Assembly: GCA_040289295.1 (NCBI GenBank)
Contig: PSLA01000009.1
Span: forward strand, 19,932-83,931
Origin: J051 sp040289295
GTDB taxonomy: Bacteria > Armatimonadota > Fimbriimonadia > Fimbriimonadales > ATM1
DNA length: 64,000 bases
Direction of reading: 5' to 3'
Shown: piece by piece, positions 7,217 through 15,324 of the stretch
Position numbering within the stretch: position 1 is the stretch's first letter
Layout: every line of letters starts with the position of its first letter
Translations under genes and position numbers: made by a program
The notes under the pieces: generated by a model
Database searches by the model: none
What the model was told of the DNA's origin: nothing
Seen by the model: the letters and a program-made list of their open reading frames with translations, nothing else

Positions 7217-8668
7217 ATGCGCCTCCTCCCGAGTATCGGCATAGAGGTTCACGCCGAGCTGCTAACGGACACGAAGCTGTTCTGCGGGTGTCCCAACCGT
7301 TTTGGCGGCGAGTCGAACACCCGCGTATGCCCGGTGTGCCTCGGCCTGCCGGGCAGCCTGCCGGTGCCGAACCGGCGCGCGGTTCAACTCGTGCTGCGGG
7401 CGGCCCTCGCGCTTAACTGCTCCATCGCCCCTCGCTCAATGTTCCACAGGAAGAACTATTTTTATCCTGACCTGCCGAAGGGATACCAGGTCAGCCAGTA
7501 TGAGGAGACGAACCCGATCGGTCATCACGGGCACCTGGACATTCCCGACCCAAGGACGGGCGGCAAGACCGACATTCGCGTTCGCATTCGGCGCGTCCAC
7601 TTGGAAGAGGACACCGGCAAGCTGCTCCACCTTCCGGGCGGCGGAGCTGGGGTGGATTTCAATCGCGCAGGCGTACCGCTGATGGAGATCGTTACCGACC
7701 ACCCGCCTGACATTCACGACGCGGAGACGGCGCGCGAATACGCCCAGCAGCTGCGCCTCCTACTGATTTACCTCGGTGTGTGTGATGGTAAGATGGAGCA
7801 GGGAAGTTTCCGATGCGAGCCCAACATCTCGGTCGCCCCTGAGGGCTCCGACATTCTGGGAACAAAGACGGAACTAAAAAACCTCTCGTCGTTCAAAGCG
7901 CTCGCAACAGGTATTGGGTACGAAGTCAGGCGCATGGCAAAGGCGCTGGAGAGCGGCCTTACCCTGCATCAGGAAACGAGAGGCTGGAACGAGGAAACGC
8001 AAAGCAGTTATCCCATGCGCAGTAAGGAAGGCGAGGCCGATTACCGGTACTTCACCGACCCCGACCTGCCGCCGATGGTGTTCGAAGAAGAGACGATCGA
8101 GCGCGAGAGGGCTGCATTGCCCGAACTGCCGCTGGCAAAGCGGGCCAGGTACATACAGCAATTGGGCCTTGACGCCTACGACGCGGGCGTGCTGATCCAA
8201 GACCCGGCGTGGGCGAAGTTCTTCGATGAGACAGTTAACCTCGGGGCGAATCCCAAGCAGGCTTGCAACTGGATGAACGGTGATTTCGCACGGCTCCTGA
8301 ACGACTCAGGGCAGAGCCTGGCGAACACAAAAATTACGCCGAAGCACATTTGCGAACTCATCGCGCTCCTCGATGCAGGCACCGTGAACGGACGGCAGGC
8401 AAAGGACATCCTGGAGAAGGCATTCCACGACGGGCGACTTCCTGGGGAGATCGCCAAGCAGGAAGGACTGCGCCAGATTACGGACGAGGGTGCTGTTCGC
8501 TCCATCGTCCTTGAGGTACTCGGCGCCAACCCGGACGCTGTGGCAAGGTATAAAGAGGGCAAGACGAACGTGAAGGGATTCCTCGTCGGTCAAGTGATGC
8601 AGAGGACGAAAGGGCGCGCGAACCCCGAGCTGGTAAACCGCATGCTCGATGAGGCGCTCGCGCAATGA
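7217..8668 (+). CDS. gatB: Asp/Glu-tRNA(Asn/Gln) amidotransferase subunit B
   Basis: Subunit of the GatCAB complex that amidates mischarged Glu-tRNA(Gln) and Asp-tRNA(Asn). The 483-residue protein has the family signature SIGIEVHAELLTDTKLFCGC, the zinc-ligand cysteines in CGC and CPVCLGLPG, and the DPDLPP segment, with the C-terminal GatB/Yqey domain (about 335-483) including GLRQITDEGAVR. Length is normal. The ATG at 7217 is supported by the TA box at 7204-7209; a longer reading from 7142 adds unrelated residues. The stop overlaps the next gene's ATG in an ATGA junction. gatA and gatC are not adjacent. Confidence 0.95.
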   Translation: MRLLPSIGIEVHAELLTDTKLFCGCPNRFGGESNTRVCPVCLGLPGSLPVPNRRAVQLVLRAALALNCSIAPRSMFHRKNYFYPDLPKGYQVSQYEETNPIGHHGHLDIPDPRTGGKTDIRVRIRRVHLEEDTGKLLHLPGGGAGVDFNRAGVPLMEIVTDHPPDIHDAETAREYAQQLRLLLIYLGVCDGKMEQGSFRCEPNISVAPEGSDILGTKTELKNLSSFKALATGIGYEVRRMAKALESGLTLHQETRGWNEETQSSYPMRSKEGEADYRYFTDPDLPPMVFEEETIERERAALPELPLAKRARYIQQLGLDAYDAGVLIQDPAWAKFFDETVNLGANPKQACNWMNGDFARLLNDSGQSLANTKITPKHICELIALLDAGTVNGRQAKDILEKAFHDGRLPGEIAKQEGLRQITDEGAVRSIVLEVLGANPDAVARYKEGKTNVKGFLVGQVMQRTKGRANPELVNRMLDEALAQ

Positions 8669-9237
8669 AGCGCCACTTCGTCGCCGTCCTCTTGCTTCTG
8701 TTCGTGACGGGCGTCGCGCAGCAGCGGCCTGGGCCGGACAGGGTGCAGCGGATGTACAACGCCTACGAGGCGCAGCTTCGCGTGCGACTCGATCAGTACT
8801 TCCACGATGGGGAGTACCAAGCCTGCGTTGGCATCTTGCGTGTTTTGGTTGCTCAGAACCCTCATGACGTCCAGACCACCAGTGATCTGGTCTTCATGCT
8901 GGGCAACGTCGGGCTCGAGGGCGAAGCTCTTTCGACGGCAATCGCTTTTCGAAAGGCGCATCAAACAAATCCATATGCGGCTCAGATCGAAGCGAACTAC
9001 TACATTAGTCCAACCGTCAAGCTCTACGACCGAATTCCTGGCGTGCTCGAGCCCGTTGTCGGCGAGAGCCGGTTCTTACAGACATTCGTCGCGCTTGGGC
9101 GGGCGTATGAAGAGCTGGGGCTGCTCAAGGAGGCGATTCGCGTGCACCGCCTTCGATTGGAGCGCTTCCCGGATGACCCGTCCAGCAACGCCATTCGGAA
9201 CAAAGTTGCTCAGTTGGAAGCACGCATCAAAGGATAG
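8665..9237 (+). CDS. Secreted TPR-like protein
   Basis: A 190-residue protein with a clear signal peptide (KRHFVAVLLLLFVTGVAQQ, about residues 2-20) and helical repeat segments resembling tetratricopeptide units: about 58-95 (YQACVGILRVLVAQNPHD) and 135-185 (LGRAYEELGLLKEAIRVHRL, with FPDD). It probably acts as an exported scaffold. It overlaps gatB by four bases and is followed by divIVA 48 bases later. No specific partner can be named. Confidence 0.7.
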   Translation: MKRHFVAVLLLLFVTGVAQQRPGPDRVQRMYNAYEAQLRVRLDQYFHDGEYQACVGILRVLVAQNPHDVQTTSDLVFMLGNVGLEGEALSTAIAFRKAHQTNPYAAQIEANYYISPTVKLYDRIPGVLEPVVGESRFLQTFVALGRAYEELGLLKEAIRVHRLRLERFPDDPSSNAIRNKVAQLEARIKG

Positions 9238-9285
9238 ATCCGCTCTGCCAAAAAGCTACGTTGAATGCCAAGGAGGGCAGAAAAC

Positions 9286-9720
9286 ATGGAACAGCATCGA
9301 ATCACTCCGCTCGAAGTGGAAACGAAGGAGTTCACATCCTCGTTTCGAGGCTACTCTCCCGCTGAGGTGCGGGCTTTCCTCGAAAAGGTCGCAGCCGAAA
9401 TTGAACTGCTAACGCGCGAGGTCCGCGCTGCCAAGGAGGCGCTTGATGCCGTCACCAGGGAACGTGACGAACTGCGACAGCGCGAGAGCCTCATCAACGA
9501 AACGTTGATCGCCGCGCAACGCGCCGGAGAGGAGATACAGCAACTGGCGCGAGAGCGCGCGGATGCTGCGCTGCAACAGGTCGAGGCGCAACGAATCCAG
9601 ATCCAGGGCGACATCGAGCGACTCCGCGCCGAGCGCGACGCGTTTGTCGTGCAAATGCGCTCCTACCTCGATGCGTTCTACGCGCGGCTCGAGGATCAAA
9701 AGCGGCGCACCGCAGGGTGA
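9286..9720 (+). CDS. DivIVA-domain coiled-coil protein
   Basis: A 144-residue cytoplasmic protein with an N-terminal DivIVA-type membrane-targeting domain (ITPLEVETKEFTSSFRGYSP, then EVRAFLEKV) and a long heptad-rich coiled coil from about residue 30 to the end. DivIVA and GpsB proteins mark curved membranes and organise septal or polar wall synthesis. The ATG at 9286 is preceded by AAGGAGG eight bases upstream, one of the strongest ribosome sites in the window. It overlaps the DUF167 gene by four bases, an arrangement known from divIVA-yggU neighbourhoods. No ylm or sepF genes are nearby. Confidence 0.8.
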   Translation: MEQHRITPLEVETKEFTSSFRGYSPAEVRAFLEKVAAEIELLTREVRAAKEALDAVTRERDELRQRESLINETLIAAQRAGEEIQQLARERADAALQQVEAQRIQIQGDIERLRAERDAFVVQMRSYLDAFYARLEDQKRRTAG

Positions 9721-9989
9721 GCACCATTAGGACGACTTTGGACGTGCGCGTCACGACCAGGGCGTCTCGGCGGTCGGTCGTGCGCCGAGGAGCCCTAATC
9801 TGCGTCGCAGTCCCCGAGCCGCCCGCCGAGAACCAGGCCAACGAAGCGGTCGTTGCGTTGCTCGCCAAGACTCTCGGCGTCTCCCGCTCAGCGGTTGCGA
9901 TTGTGGCAGGCGCGAAGGGAAGGGTGAAGCGGGTTGTAGTTCGCGGCCTGACCAGCCCACAGGTACTCGCGAGGATTCGGGAAGCCTGA
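9717..9989 (+). CDS. DUF167 (YggU/UPF0235) family protein
   Basis: A small 90-residue protein starting at GTG that overlaps the divIVA stop. The family core is ICVAVPEPPAENQANEAVV followed by LLAKTLGVSRSAVAIVAGAKGRVKRVVV, matching the usual P-x2-G/N-x-ANEA...LGV...G...R.K pattern. Structures of homologues are known but the biochemical role is not established. It is predicted cytoplasmic and probably co-transcribed with divIVA. Confidence 0.82.
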   Translation: MSTIRTTLDVRVTTRASRRSVVRRGALICVAVPEPPAENQANEAVVALLAKTLGVSRSAVAIVAGAKGRVKRVVVRGLTSPQVLARIREA

Positions 9990-9999
9990 CGCGCACCCA

Positions 10000-10311
10000 C
10001 TAACCGCCTGCGCTCTTTCGCGCGAGGTTGATTCGCAAGTCGCTGAGCAGGTTCTGCAGATCCCGCCGCTCCTGGTCGCCGAGCATCGGGTCGAGATGCT
10101 CGGCCAGCCGGCTGAGGACGTCAATCGCGATGCGCGCTTGGGATAGGTCCTCGTGCGACTTGCCTGTCACGGGGTCGGTCAACAAGCCCATTCTCTGCCA
10201 GGCGAACTGCGCGAACATGTGCACGGAGTAGTGCAACAGCCCGTCGATGCGCAGAGGCTGGTCGCTCACCTCGTCAGCGTGTTCGCTTCCTGGTCGGTGG
10301 TTTTCTGCCAT
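10000..10311 (-). CDS. DUF1844 family protein
   Basis: A 103-residue soluble protein. The family core is AWQRMGLLTDPVTGKSHEDL with AIDVLSRLAEHLDPMLGDQE and a C-terminal LQNLLSDLRINLARK, as in DUF1844 members found in many bacterial phyla next to unrelated genes. Function is unknown. Its start lies inside the nfo coding region (38-base overlap), so the two are likely co-transcribed. Confidence 0.8.
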   Translation of the reverse strand: MAENHRPGSEHADEVSDQPLRIDGLLHYSVHMFAQFAWQRMGLLTDPVTGKSHEDLSQARIAIDVLSRLAEHLDPMLGDQERRDLQNLLSDLRINLARKSAGG

Positions 10312-11164
10312 CGCTGCGGCCGGTGTTTACCATACTTCGGAGACGCTCTAAGTTTACCGCGTGCATCTCTTCTGCGTTGGGCGTTTCGAGAATCAGCGGA
10401 GCGTGCGCCACGCGCGGATCGTTCACGATGCGCTCGAACGCTTTTGCGCCGATTTCGCCGTCGCCGATGTGCGCATGGCGATCCTTCCTCTCACCTAACG
10501 GCTTCAGCGAGTCGTTCGTGTGGATGCAAATTAGGCGACTTAGGCCGATCCGCGTGTCGAACTCCTCAATCATCCGCTCGTAGCCTTCTTCGCTTCGGAT
10601 GTCGTATCCCGCCGAGAACACGTGGCACGTGTCCATGCAAACGACGAGGCGCTTGGGCGCCTTGCATCGGTCAATCACCTCTTGCAGGTGCTCAAAGCGG
10701 TAACCCAAGCTTGAGCCGCTGCCTGCCGTAGTCTCCATCGCCAGCGAAACCGAGCGCGGCCCGCCCGCGAGCACTTCCTTCGTGCTCATCGCGAGCCGCT
10801 TCAGTCCCGCTCTCTCACCTTCTCCCCTGTGTGCCCCCATGTGCGAGACGACATACGGAATCCGCAGTTGCGCGCAACGCTCCATCTCGGCAATCAGCGC
10901 ATCAACGCTCTTCTTCCGCATCGCCTCGTCCGGTGCAGCCAGGTTGATGAGGTACGAGTCGTGGGAGATCGTCCAATCAACCCCGGTCTCCTTGCGCGCC
11001 GAAAGGAAGTCCTCAATCATCTCATCCGTTATCTTCTTCGCGCGCCACTGCTGCGGGCTGCTGGTGAAAACCTGGATTGCGGTTGCGCCGATCTCCTTCG
11101 CTTGCCGAACCGCGGCGCCGAGGCCCTTCGACGTGGGCATGTGCGCTCCGATAAGTCGGGTCAT
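10274..11164 (-). CDS. nfo: Endonuclease IV (AP endonuclease)
   Basis: Zinc-dependent base-excision-repair nuclease that cuts at abasic sites. The 296-residue TIM-barrel protein shows family motifs in order: IGAHMPTSKG, AIQVFTSSPQQW, VSHMGAHRGEGE, AMETTAGSGSSLG, VCMDTCHVFSAGYD, IHTNDSLKPLGERKDRH and ILETP. These carry the metal-ligand histidines, aspartates and glutamates. A TAGGCT sequence (11172-11177) with seven bases before the ATG may be a TA box, although comEA ends only 24 bases upstream. A basic tail of about 15 residues extends beyond the barrel. Confidence 0.93.
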   Translation of the reverse strand: MTRLIGAHMPTSKGLGAAVRQAKEIGATAIQVFTSSPQQWRAKKITDEMIEDFLSARKETGVDWTISHDSYLINLAAPDEAMRKKSVDALIAEMERCAQLRIPYVVSHMGAHRGEGERAGLKRLAMSTKEVLAGGPRSVSLAMETTAGSGSSLGYRFEHLQEVIDRCKAPKRLVVCMDTCHVFSAGYDIRSEEGYERMIEEFDTRIGLSRLICIHTNDSLKPLGERKDRHAHIGDGEIGAKAFERIVNDPRVAHAPLILETPNAEEMHAVNLERLRSMVNTGRSDGRKPPTRKRTR

Positions 11165-11188
11165 GCCACGGAGCCTACCTTTCGCCCT

Positions 11189-11809
11189 TCACCGAACGGT
11201 TACGTAGGGACGAATCCGCTCAAGTTTCTTTGGGCCGATTCCCTTCACCTCTTGGAGCTCCTCGACCGACTTGAAGGTGCCAACCCGGTTGCGATACTCG
11301 ATGATCCGCTGCGCCGTAACCGGCCCGATTCCCGGCAGGCTCTCGAGTTCCGCCTGCGTAGCGGTGTTGATGTTGATTAGTCCGCTGCTCTTCGGCGTCG
11401 GATACGCCAAGGTTCCGCCAGGCGTTGAAGCGCTCGTCATCGCGTCCCTGCCGTACGGCCCGGCGGGAACCGACTCACCCTGCATAGGGACGTACAGTTG
11501 CGTGTTCGGCACCAACGGCGCTGCGAGGTTCAGAAGCGACAGGTCAGCTTCGGGAGTTGCCCCTCCGGCCAACTTGATCGCGTCGAGAACGATCATCCTT
11601 TCGTCCGCCGTGATAACCGTCGGCTTCTTTACGGCGCCGGCAACGTGAACGGGGAATCGGCCCGCCCTGGCGTCCTCTTCCGAGAAAGTGTACGAGGGCC
11701 CGACGTTCGCCCTCAGGTTGCTGTATCCGAGCCAAGCGGCGCCGCCGACCACCATGGCGGCGAGCGCACTCACAGCGAGTTTCTCAACCGGCTCCAGGTT
11801 GTGCCACAT
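11189..11809 (-). CDS. comEA: ComEA-like DNA-binding protein
   Basis: A 206-residue membrane-anchored protein: one N-terminal membrane segment (about 8-28), an SLBB-like domain (about 50-105; VHVAGAVKKPTVI and LDAIKLAGGATP) and a C-terminal pair of helix-hairpin-helix motifs (ININTATQAELESLPGIGP and ELQEVKGIGPKKLERI). This order is that of ComEA, the receptor that binds double-stranded DNA during uptake. With dprA at 28212 it suggests natural transformation, although comEC is not in the window. It is probably transcribed with nfo. Confidence 0.87.
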   Translation of the reverse strand: MWHNLEPVEKLAVSALAAMVVGGAAWLGYSNLRANVGPSYTFSEEDARAGRFPVHVAGAVKKPTVITADERMIVLDAIKLAGGATPEADLSLLNLAAPLVPNTQLYVPMQGESVPAGPYGRDAMTSASTPGGTLAYPTPKSSGLININTATQAELESLPGIGPVTAQRIIEYRNRVGTFKSVEELQEVKGIGPKKLERIRPYVTVR

Positions 11810-11872
11810 CTTGGCTGACTCAGTGCCCCTCTATTGTTTTTACCCGTCGGGGCGCGTGTTCCTGCCGGGTGA

Positions 11873-11878
11873 TAAACT
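11873..11878 (+). promoter_or_regulatory. TA box of the GT2 gene
   Basis: TAAACT with six bases before the GTG start at 11885 and no Shine-Dalgarno sequence. Confidence 0.45.
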
Positions 11879-11884
11879 GCCGCC

Positions 11885-12605
11885 GTGCCTCCCTACCTCG
11901 GAGTGGTCGTACCTGCTTACAACGAAGCGCCCCGCCTCGGTGCTACCCTCCGCCGTATAAGGGAGTATCTCGATCAGACTCCATGGACGTGGCGCGTCGT
12001 AGTCGTTTCGGACGGCAGCGAAGACGACACCGAGCGGATCGCGCGCGAGTTCGCCGAGGGAGACGAGCGCTTCGAGTTGATCGCCTACCAGCCTAACCGA
12101 GGCAAGGGGCATGCGGTACGCGTTGGGATGCTCGCCCAAAGCGCGGAGTGGCGACTGCTGTGCGACGCCGACCTGGCGACGCCCATCGAAGAGGTCGAGA
12201 AGCTGTTCGCCGTGGGCGCGCCCGTCGCCGTGGGCAGCCGTGCATTGGATCGCAGTCGCCTCGAGGTGAGGCAACCGTTCTATCGCGAATGGGCGGGGCG
12301 GGCGTTCAACAAAGCGGTGCAGCTGCTGGGCGTGCGCGGAATCCGAGATACTCAATGCGGCTTCAAACTGTTTCGAGGGGACGTCGCCGAGCAGGTGTTC
12401 TCCAGCTGTCGGCTGAACGGCTACGGCTACGACTTTGAAGCGCNNNNNNNNNNTGCTCGCACGGGTGTTCGGACATCCGATAGCCGAGGTGCCGGTGCGC
12501 TGGCGGCACCAAGAAGGGTCGAAGGTTCGCCTCCTGCGCGACGGCCTCAAGATGCTCTGTGACCTCGTGATTCTGCGGCTAACGTTCCGCTCGCGCCTGC
12601 CGTAG
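11885..12605 (+). CDS. GT2 glycosyltransferase, dolichyl-phosphate sugar synthase type (interrupted by gap)
   Basis: Family 2 glycosyltransferase with the nucleotide-sugar fold: VVVPAYNEAPRLGATL at the N-terminus, VVVSDGSEDDT, NRGKGHAVRVGM, and the metal-binding LLCDADLATP. The GKGHAVR and DADLATP pair is typical of Alg5/DPM1-like enzymes that load a sugar onto a polyprenyl phosphate. Ten N at 12444-12453 interrupt it. After the gap the same protein continues in another frame (ARVFGHPIAEVPVRWRHQEG to RSRLP) and stops at TAG 12603-12605, so the real gap is not ten bases. No transmembrane tail is seen. It may serve the polysaccharide genes downstream. Confidence 0.82.
12444..12453. other. Assembly gap (10 N)
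   Basis: Ten undetermined bases inside the GT2 gene. The reading frame differs before and after, so the placeholder length is wrong by one or two bases modulo three. Confidence 0.99.
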
Positions 12606-12638
12606 GTGCGAGTTTCGAACCCGCTCTGCTCGCGACGC

Positions 12639-12686
12639 TGCTGCCCTCACCCCAACCCTCTCCCACAGGGGGAGGGAGTTGCGGGG
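12639..12686. repeat. Palindromic repeat family B, copy 1
   Basis: Contains CACCCCAACCCTCTCCC, a three-base loop and GGGGGAGGGAGTTGCGG. It lies between the GT2 gene and mqnA and is directly followed by a family A copy. Confidence 0.85.
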
Positions 12687-12709
12687 AGCGCGAGCGTCCC
12701 CGCGAGCAC
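12683..12709 (+). repeat. Palindromic repeat family A, copy 1
   Basis: Starts GGGGAGCGCGAGCGTCCC and ends CGCGAGCAC. The core GCGCGAGCGTCC is shared with the copies at 16061, 17227 (inverted), 21525 and others. Confidence 0.8.
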
Positions 12710-12721
12710 ATCCTGCCGGAG

Positions 12722-12727
12722 TAGAAT
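12722..12727 (+). promoter_or_regulatory. TA box of mqnA
   Basis: TAGAAT with seven bases before the mqnA ATG at 12735; no Shine-Dalgarno sequence. Confidence 0.6.
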
Positions 12728-12734
12728 CGCGCCA

Positions 12735-13535
12735 ATGGCGGAATACCGGCTCGGATGCGTGCCATACCTGAACGCGCGACCACTGATCGCGCCGCTGGAG
12801 ACGGACCCCGAGTTCAGCATCCTCTATGAGCCGCCTTCGTCCCTCCCAGCCCTCATCGAGTCGGGAGCGGTGGATGCCGCTATGGTAAGCAGCATCTATG
12901 CTTTGCAGTCAAATGAGTCGCGGGTGGCGTGGGGAGTGTCGATTAGTTCGCGTGGTCGGGTGGAGAGCGTGCGGCTCTTTTCACGAGTACCATACCACAA
13001 CATCCGGAGGCTTGCGCTCGACGTCAGCTCCCTTACCTCCACCGTTCTGTGCCGAATCGTGCTCGCAGAGCGGTTTGGGTGTCAGCCGGCGATATTCGAG
13101 GAGGAGCCCAACCTCGAGGCAATGCTTTCCGCCGCGGATGCCGCGCTATTGATCGGCGACGCTGGCATGAGCGCCGCCTCCTCGGATGACCTGTTCGTGC
13201 TCGACCTCGGCAAGGCTTGGGAGGAGATGACAGGCCTGCCGTTCGTGTGGGCGCTTTGGGTAGGGCGCAGGGGGCTGGACGACCGCCTCGCCGCTCGCCT
13301 CGCTCACGCCCGCGCCGAGGGTGTCGCTTCGATTGAAGCGATCGCCCGGCGCGAGGCAGAGGCTCGCGGGTGGAGCCTCGCGACTTGTCGCCACTACCTC
13401 GCCGAGGTGATGGAGTACACGCTCGAGGGCGAGCACCTCGAGGCGCTGCGACGCTTCGGAGCCCTGTGCGAACGCCACGGCCTCTTGGAGATGGCGCACC
13501 AACCAGAAATCGTCGGCGCCCTGATGACCGGTTAG
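12735..13535 (+). CDS. mqnA: Chorismate dehydratase (futalosine pathway)
   Basis: First enzyme of the futalosine route to menaquinone, removing water from chorismate to give 3-enolpyruvylbenzoate. The 266-residue protein has the periplasmic-binding-protein-like fold of MqnA: GCVPYLNARPLI, SLPALIESGAVDAAMVSSI, ISSRGRVESVRLFS, DVSSLTSTVLCRIVL, ALLIGDAGM and LDLGKAWEEMTGLPFVWALW. Those segments define the family, and length is normal. The ATG at 12735 is set by the TA box; upstream in-frame sequence is only translated repeat DNA. mqnE (51185) and an mqnP-like prenyltransferase (25347) are elsewhere in the window. Confidence 0.93.
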   Translation: MAEYRLGCVPYLNARPLIAPLETDPEFSILYEPPSSLPALIESGAVDAAMVSSIYALQSNESRVAWGVSISSRGRVESVRLFSRVPYHNIRRLALDVSSLTSTVLCRIVLAERFGCQPAIFEEEPNLEAMLSAADAALLIGDAGMSAASSDDLFVLDLGKAWEEMTGLPFVWALWVGRRGLDDRLAARLAHARAEGVASIEAIARREAEARGWSLATCRHYLAEVMEYTLEGEHLEALRRFGALCERHGLLEMAHQPEIVGALMTG

Positions 13536-14374
13536 TCGCCCGCTTTTCGGATTCGCTGCAGTTTGCTCTCGAAGATGCGGCGGGCCCGCTCCTCCATCTC
13601 GAACTCCTTACCGTCGAGCATCGCCGCTAACGCCTTACACTCCGATTGCGAGAGGCGAACTGACTTGAGGATGTGCTCGTCGAAAGCCTCGTAGGCGATC
13701 GGTGCGACGGCCTTGGCACAAGTTGCGATCGCTTCGGCGTACTTGCGAATCTCATACTGCGCGTGCTCGTCCATGCGAAGGCGCAAGAAGTGGAATAGAT
13801 TATGCAAATCTATTTGCCAATACCATTCGGTATAAAGCGAAAGGGGCAGGTTGATGCGAGCCAGCTCGCGCGCCAGGCCACTCTCCAGGATCTCCTCGTA
13901 CCGCTTGTAGAGCGCTCTTTGGTCCTCGGCGAGACGCGAGATCATCTCCGCAGCGACGTCCGGCGGCACAGCGTCTTCCGAGCGTCCTTGCTTGTTCACC
14001 GTGCTCTGAAGCCGCATCTGCTCTGGTTCAGGAAGGTAGAACTCATCCTGCATAACGCTGTAGCGCCCGCTGATTTCGTTCAAGCGCGCGGTGCGGTGCC
14101 GCACCCACTGCCTGGCGACGAAGATCGGCATCTTGCAGTGAAACGTGAGGATGACCTGCTCGAACGGGCTGGTGTGTTCGTTGCGCATCAGATAGTGGAT
14201 CAGCCCGCGGTCCTCGCGAACGCTCTTCGTTCCCGCCCCGTAGCTCACCCTGGCGGCCTGCACGATTCGGGCGTCACCCCCCAAGTAGTCGATCAGGCGC
14301 ACGAACCCCTTGTCGAGCACCCGTATCTCCTGGTCAAGCAGCGCCTCCGCCTCAGGCACGATGAGTCTGGCCAT
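13532..14374 (-). CDS. thyX: Flavin-dependent thymidylate synthase
   Basis: Makes dTMP from dUMP using FAD, NADPH and methylene-tetrahydrofolate. The ThyX signature RHRTARLNEISGRYS is intact near residue 93, and HTSPFEQV, LPLSLYTEWYWQIDLHNLFHFL and the arginine-rich dUMP-binding region are present. At 280 residues it is slightly longer than the average member because of a C-terminal helix. It converges with mqnA, overlapping by four bases at the 3' ends. tmk in the left operon would act on its product. Confidence 0.95.
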   Translation of the reverse strand: MARLIVPEAEALLDQEIRVLDKGFVRLIDYLGGDARIVQAARVSYGAGTKSVREDRGLIHYLMRNEHTSPFEQVILTFHCKMPIFVARQWVRHRTARLNEISGRYSVMQDEFYLPEPEQMRLQSTVNKQGRSEDAVPPDVAAEMISRLAEDQRALYKRYEEILESGLARELARINLPLSLYTEWYWQIDLHNLFHFLRLRMDEHAQYEIRKYAEAIATCAKAVAPIAYEAFDEHILKSVRLSQSECKALAAMLDGKEFEMEERARRIFESKLQRIRKAGD

Positions 14375-14617
14375 CGTCCGCCCTGTTTACCCCACAGAAC
14401 GCTGCGTGTTGCCCATTCGGTGGAGGCTGCTTTCCCTACGAGGAACGAAACCGGGCTCAGCACCCGTCTGTCGCAGGAGGGACGTGTTGATATCGGAAGA
14501 AGTACAGCTGTCCTTGTCGGCCTGGGATTGGTCATCGCGCTGCCATGGCGGGCGACCGCGCAAGCGTTAGGCAGCGCGAACTGGTTGGTACGACAACGCG
14601 ATCCCTGTCCCTGGATC

Positions 14618-14659
14618 TGCTGCCCTCACTCCCTCTTCCACATGGAGAGGGAGTGAGGA
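14618..14659. repeat. Palindromic repeat family B, copy 2 (diverged)
   Basis: Starts CTGCTGCCCTCACTCCCTCT, loop CCACAT, then GGAGAGGGAGTGAGG. It shares the CTGCTGCCC lead-in with the copies at 12639 and 32957. Confidence 0.75.
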
Positions 14660-14723
14660 AGCCCCGGGTCGCCTGGAGCGTGTTTTTCTAAGCGACCCCT
14701 TGCGCGGACGCGGCGGATGAATG

Positions 14724-14729
14724 TAATAT
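14724..14729 (+). promoter_or_regulatory. TA box of the redoxin gene
   Basis: TAATAT with seven bases before the ATG at 14737; no clear Shine-Dalgarno sequence in the short interval. Confidence 0.5.
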
Positions 14730-14736
14730 AGGCGGC

Positions 14737-15324
14737 ATGGCGCTCACTCCTTCAACCATGCTGCCGCTCGGGACCGCCGCGCCCGCGTTCTCCCTGCGGG
14801 ACGTCCGAACGGGCGAAACCGTCGACCGTGACATGTTCAGCGGCAAGCCGCTGTTGGTCATGTTCGTCTGCAACCACTGCCCGTTCGTGATTCACATCAG
14901 CGAGGAGTTGGCCCGAATCGGGGAGGAGTACGCTGCGAAGCGCCTCGGTATTGTCGCCATCTGCAGCAACGACGCGGAGGCATATCCCGATGACGCTCCC
15001 GATAGGATGGCGGAACGAGCCAAAGAGTGGGGCTGGACGTTTCCATACCTGCATGACGAGGACCAATCCGTGGCTCGTGCCTATCGTACTGCGTGCACAC
15101 CTGACTTCTTCCTCTTCGACCAAGACCACCGGCTCGTCTACCGCGGGCAACTGGACGACAGTCGCCCCAACAATGGCGTGCCCGTTACCGGGCGCGACCT
15201 GCGGAAAGCGCTCGATGCCGTGCTCAACGGCGAGCTTCCTCATCCTGACCAAAAGCCCAGCCTTGGGTGCAGCATCAAATGGAAGGCCGGAAACACTCCC
15301 GACTACGCTGGGTCGGCGTCGTAG
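14737..15324 (+). CDS. Thioredoxin-fold (AhpC/TSA-type redoxin) protein
   Basis: A 195-residue cytosolic thioredoxin-like protein of the widespread group carrying the VCNHCPFV motif (about residues 49-56), whose CxxC pair would be redox active. AFSLRDVRTGE at the start and TPDFFLFD with GQLDDSRP in the C-terminal half match the TlpA/AhpC-like redoxins annotated near the peroxiredoxin family. A second cysteine occurs in TACTPD. Substrate unknown. Its 3' end overlaps the next gene by about 46 bases. Confidence 0.82.
   Translation: MALTPSTMLPLGTAAPAFSLRDVRTGETVDRDMFSGKPLLVMFVCNHCPFVIHISEELARIGEEYAAKRLGIVAICSNDAEAYPDDAPDRMAERAKEWGWTFPYLHDEDQSVARAYRTACTPDFFLFDQDHRLVYRGQLDDSRPNNGVPVTGRDLRKALDAVLNGELPHPDQKPSLGCSIKWKAGNTPDYAGSAS

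Larger units (their letters stand above)
14375..14736. other. Intergenic region, 362 bases
   Basis: No supported gene. It holds a family B palindrome copy at 14618-14659 and the TA box of the redoxin gene at 14724-14729. A plus-strand reading around 14487-14560 looks like a signal peptide (STAVLVGLGLVIALPW) but has no start codon and ends in the repeat, so it could be a remnant of an exported protein gene. Confidence 0.6.

Noticed and set aside
12606..12734. N-terminal extension of mqnA containing PHPNPLPQGEG
   Set aside because: This is translated repeat DNA; the TA box and family length put the start at 12735.
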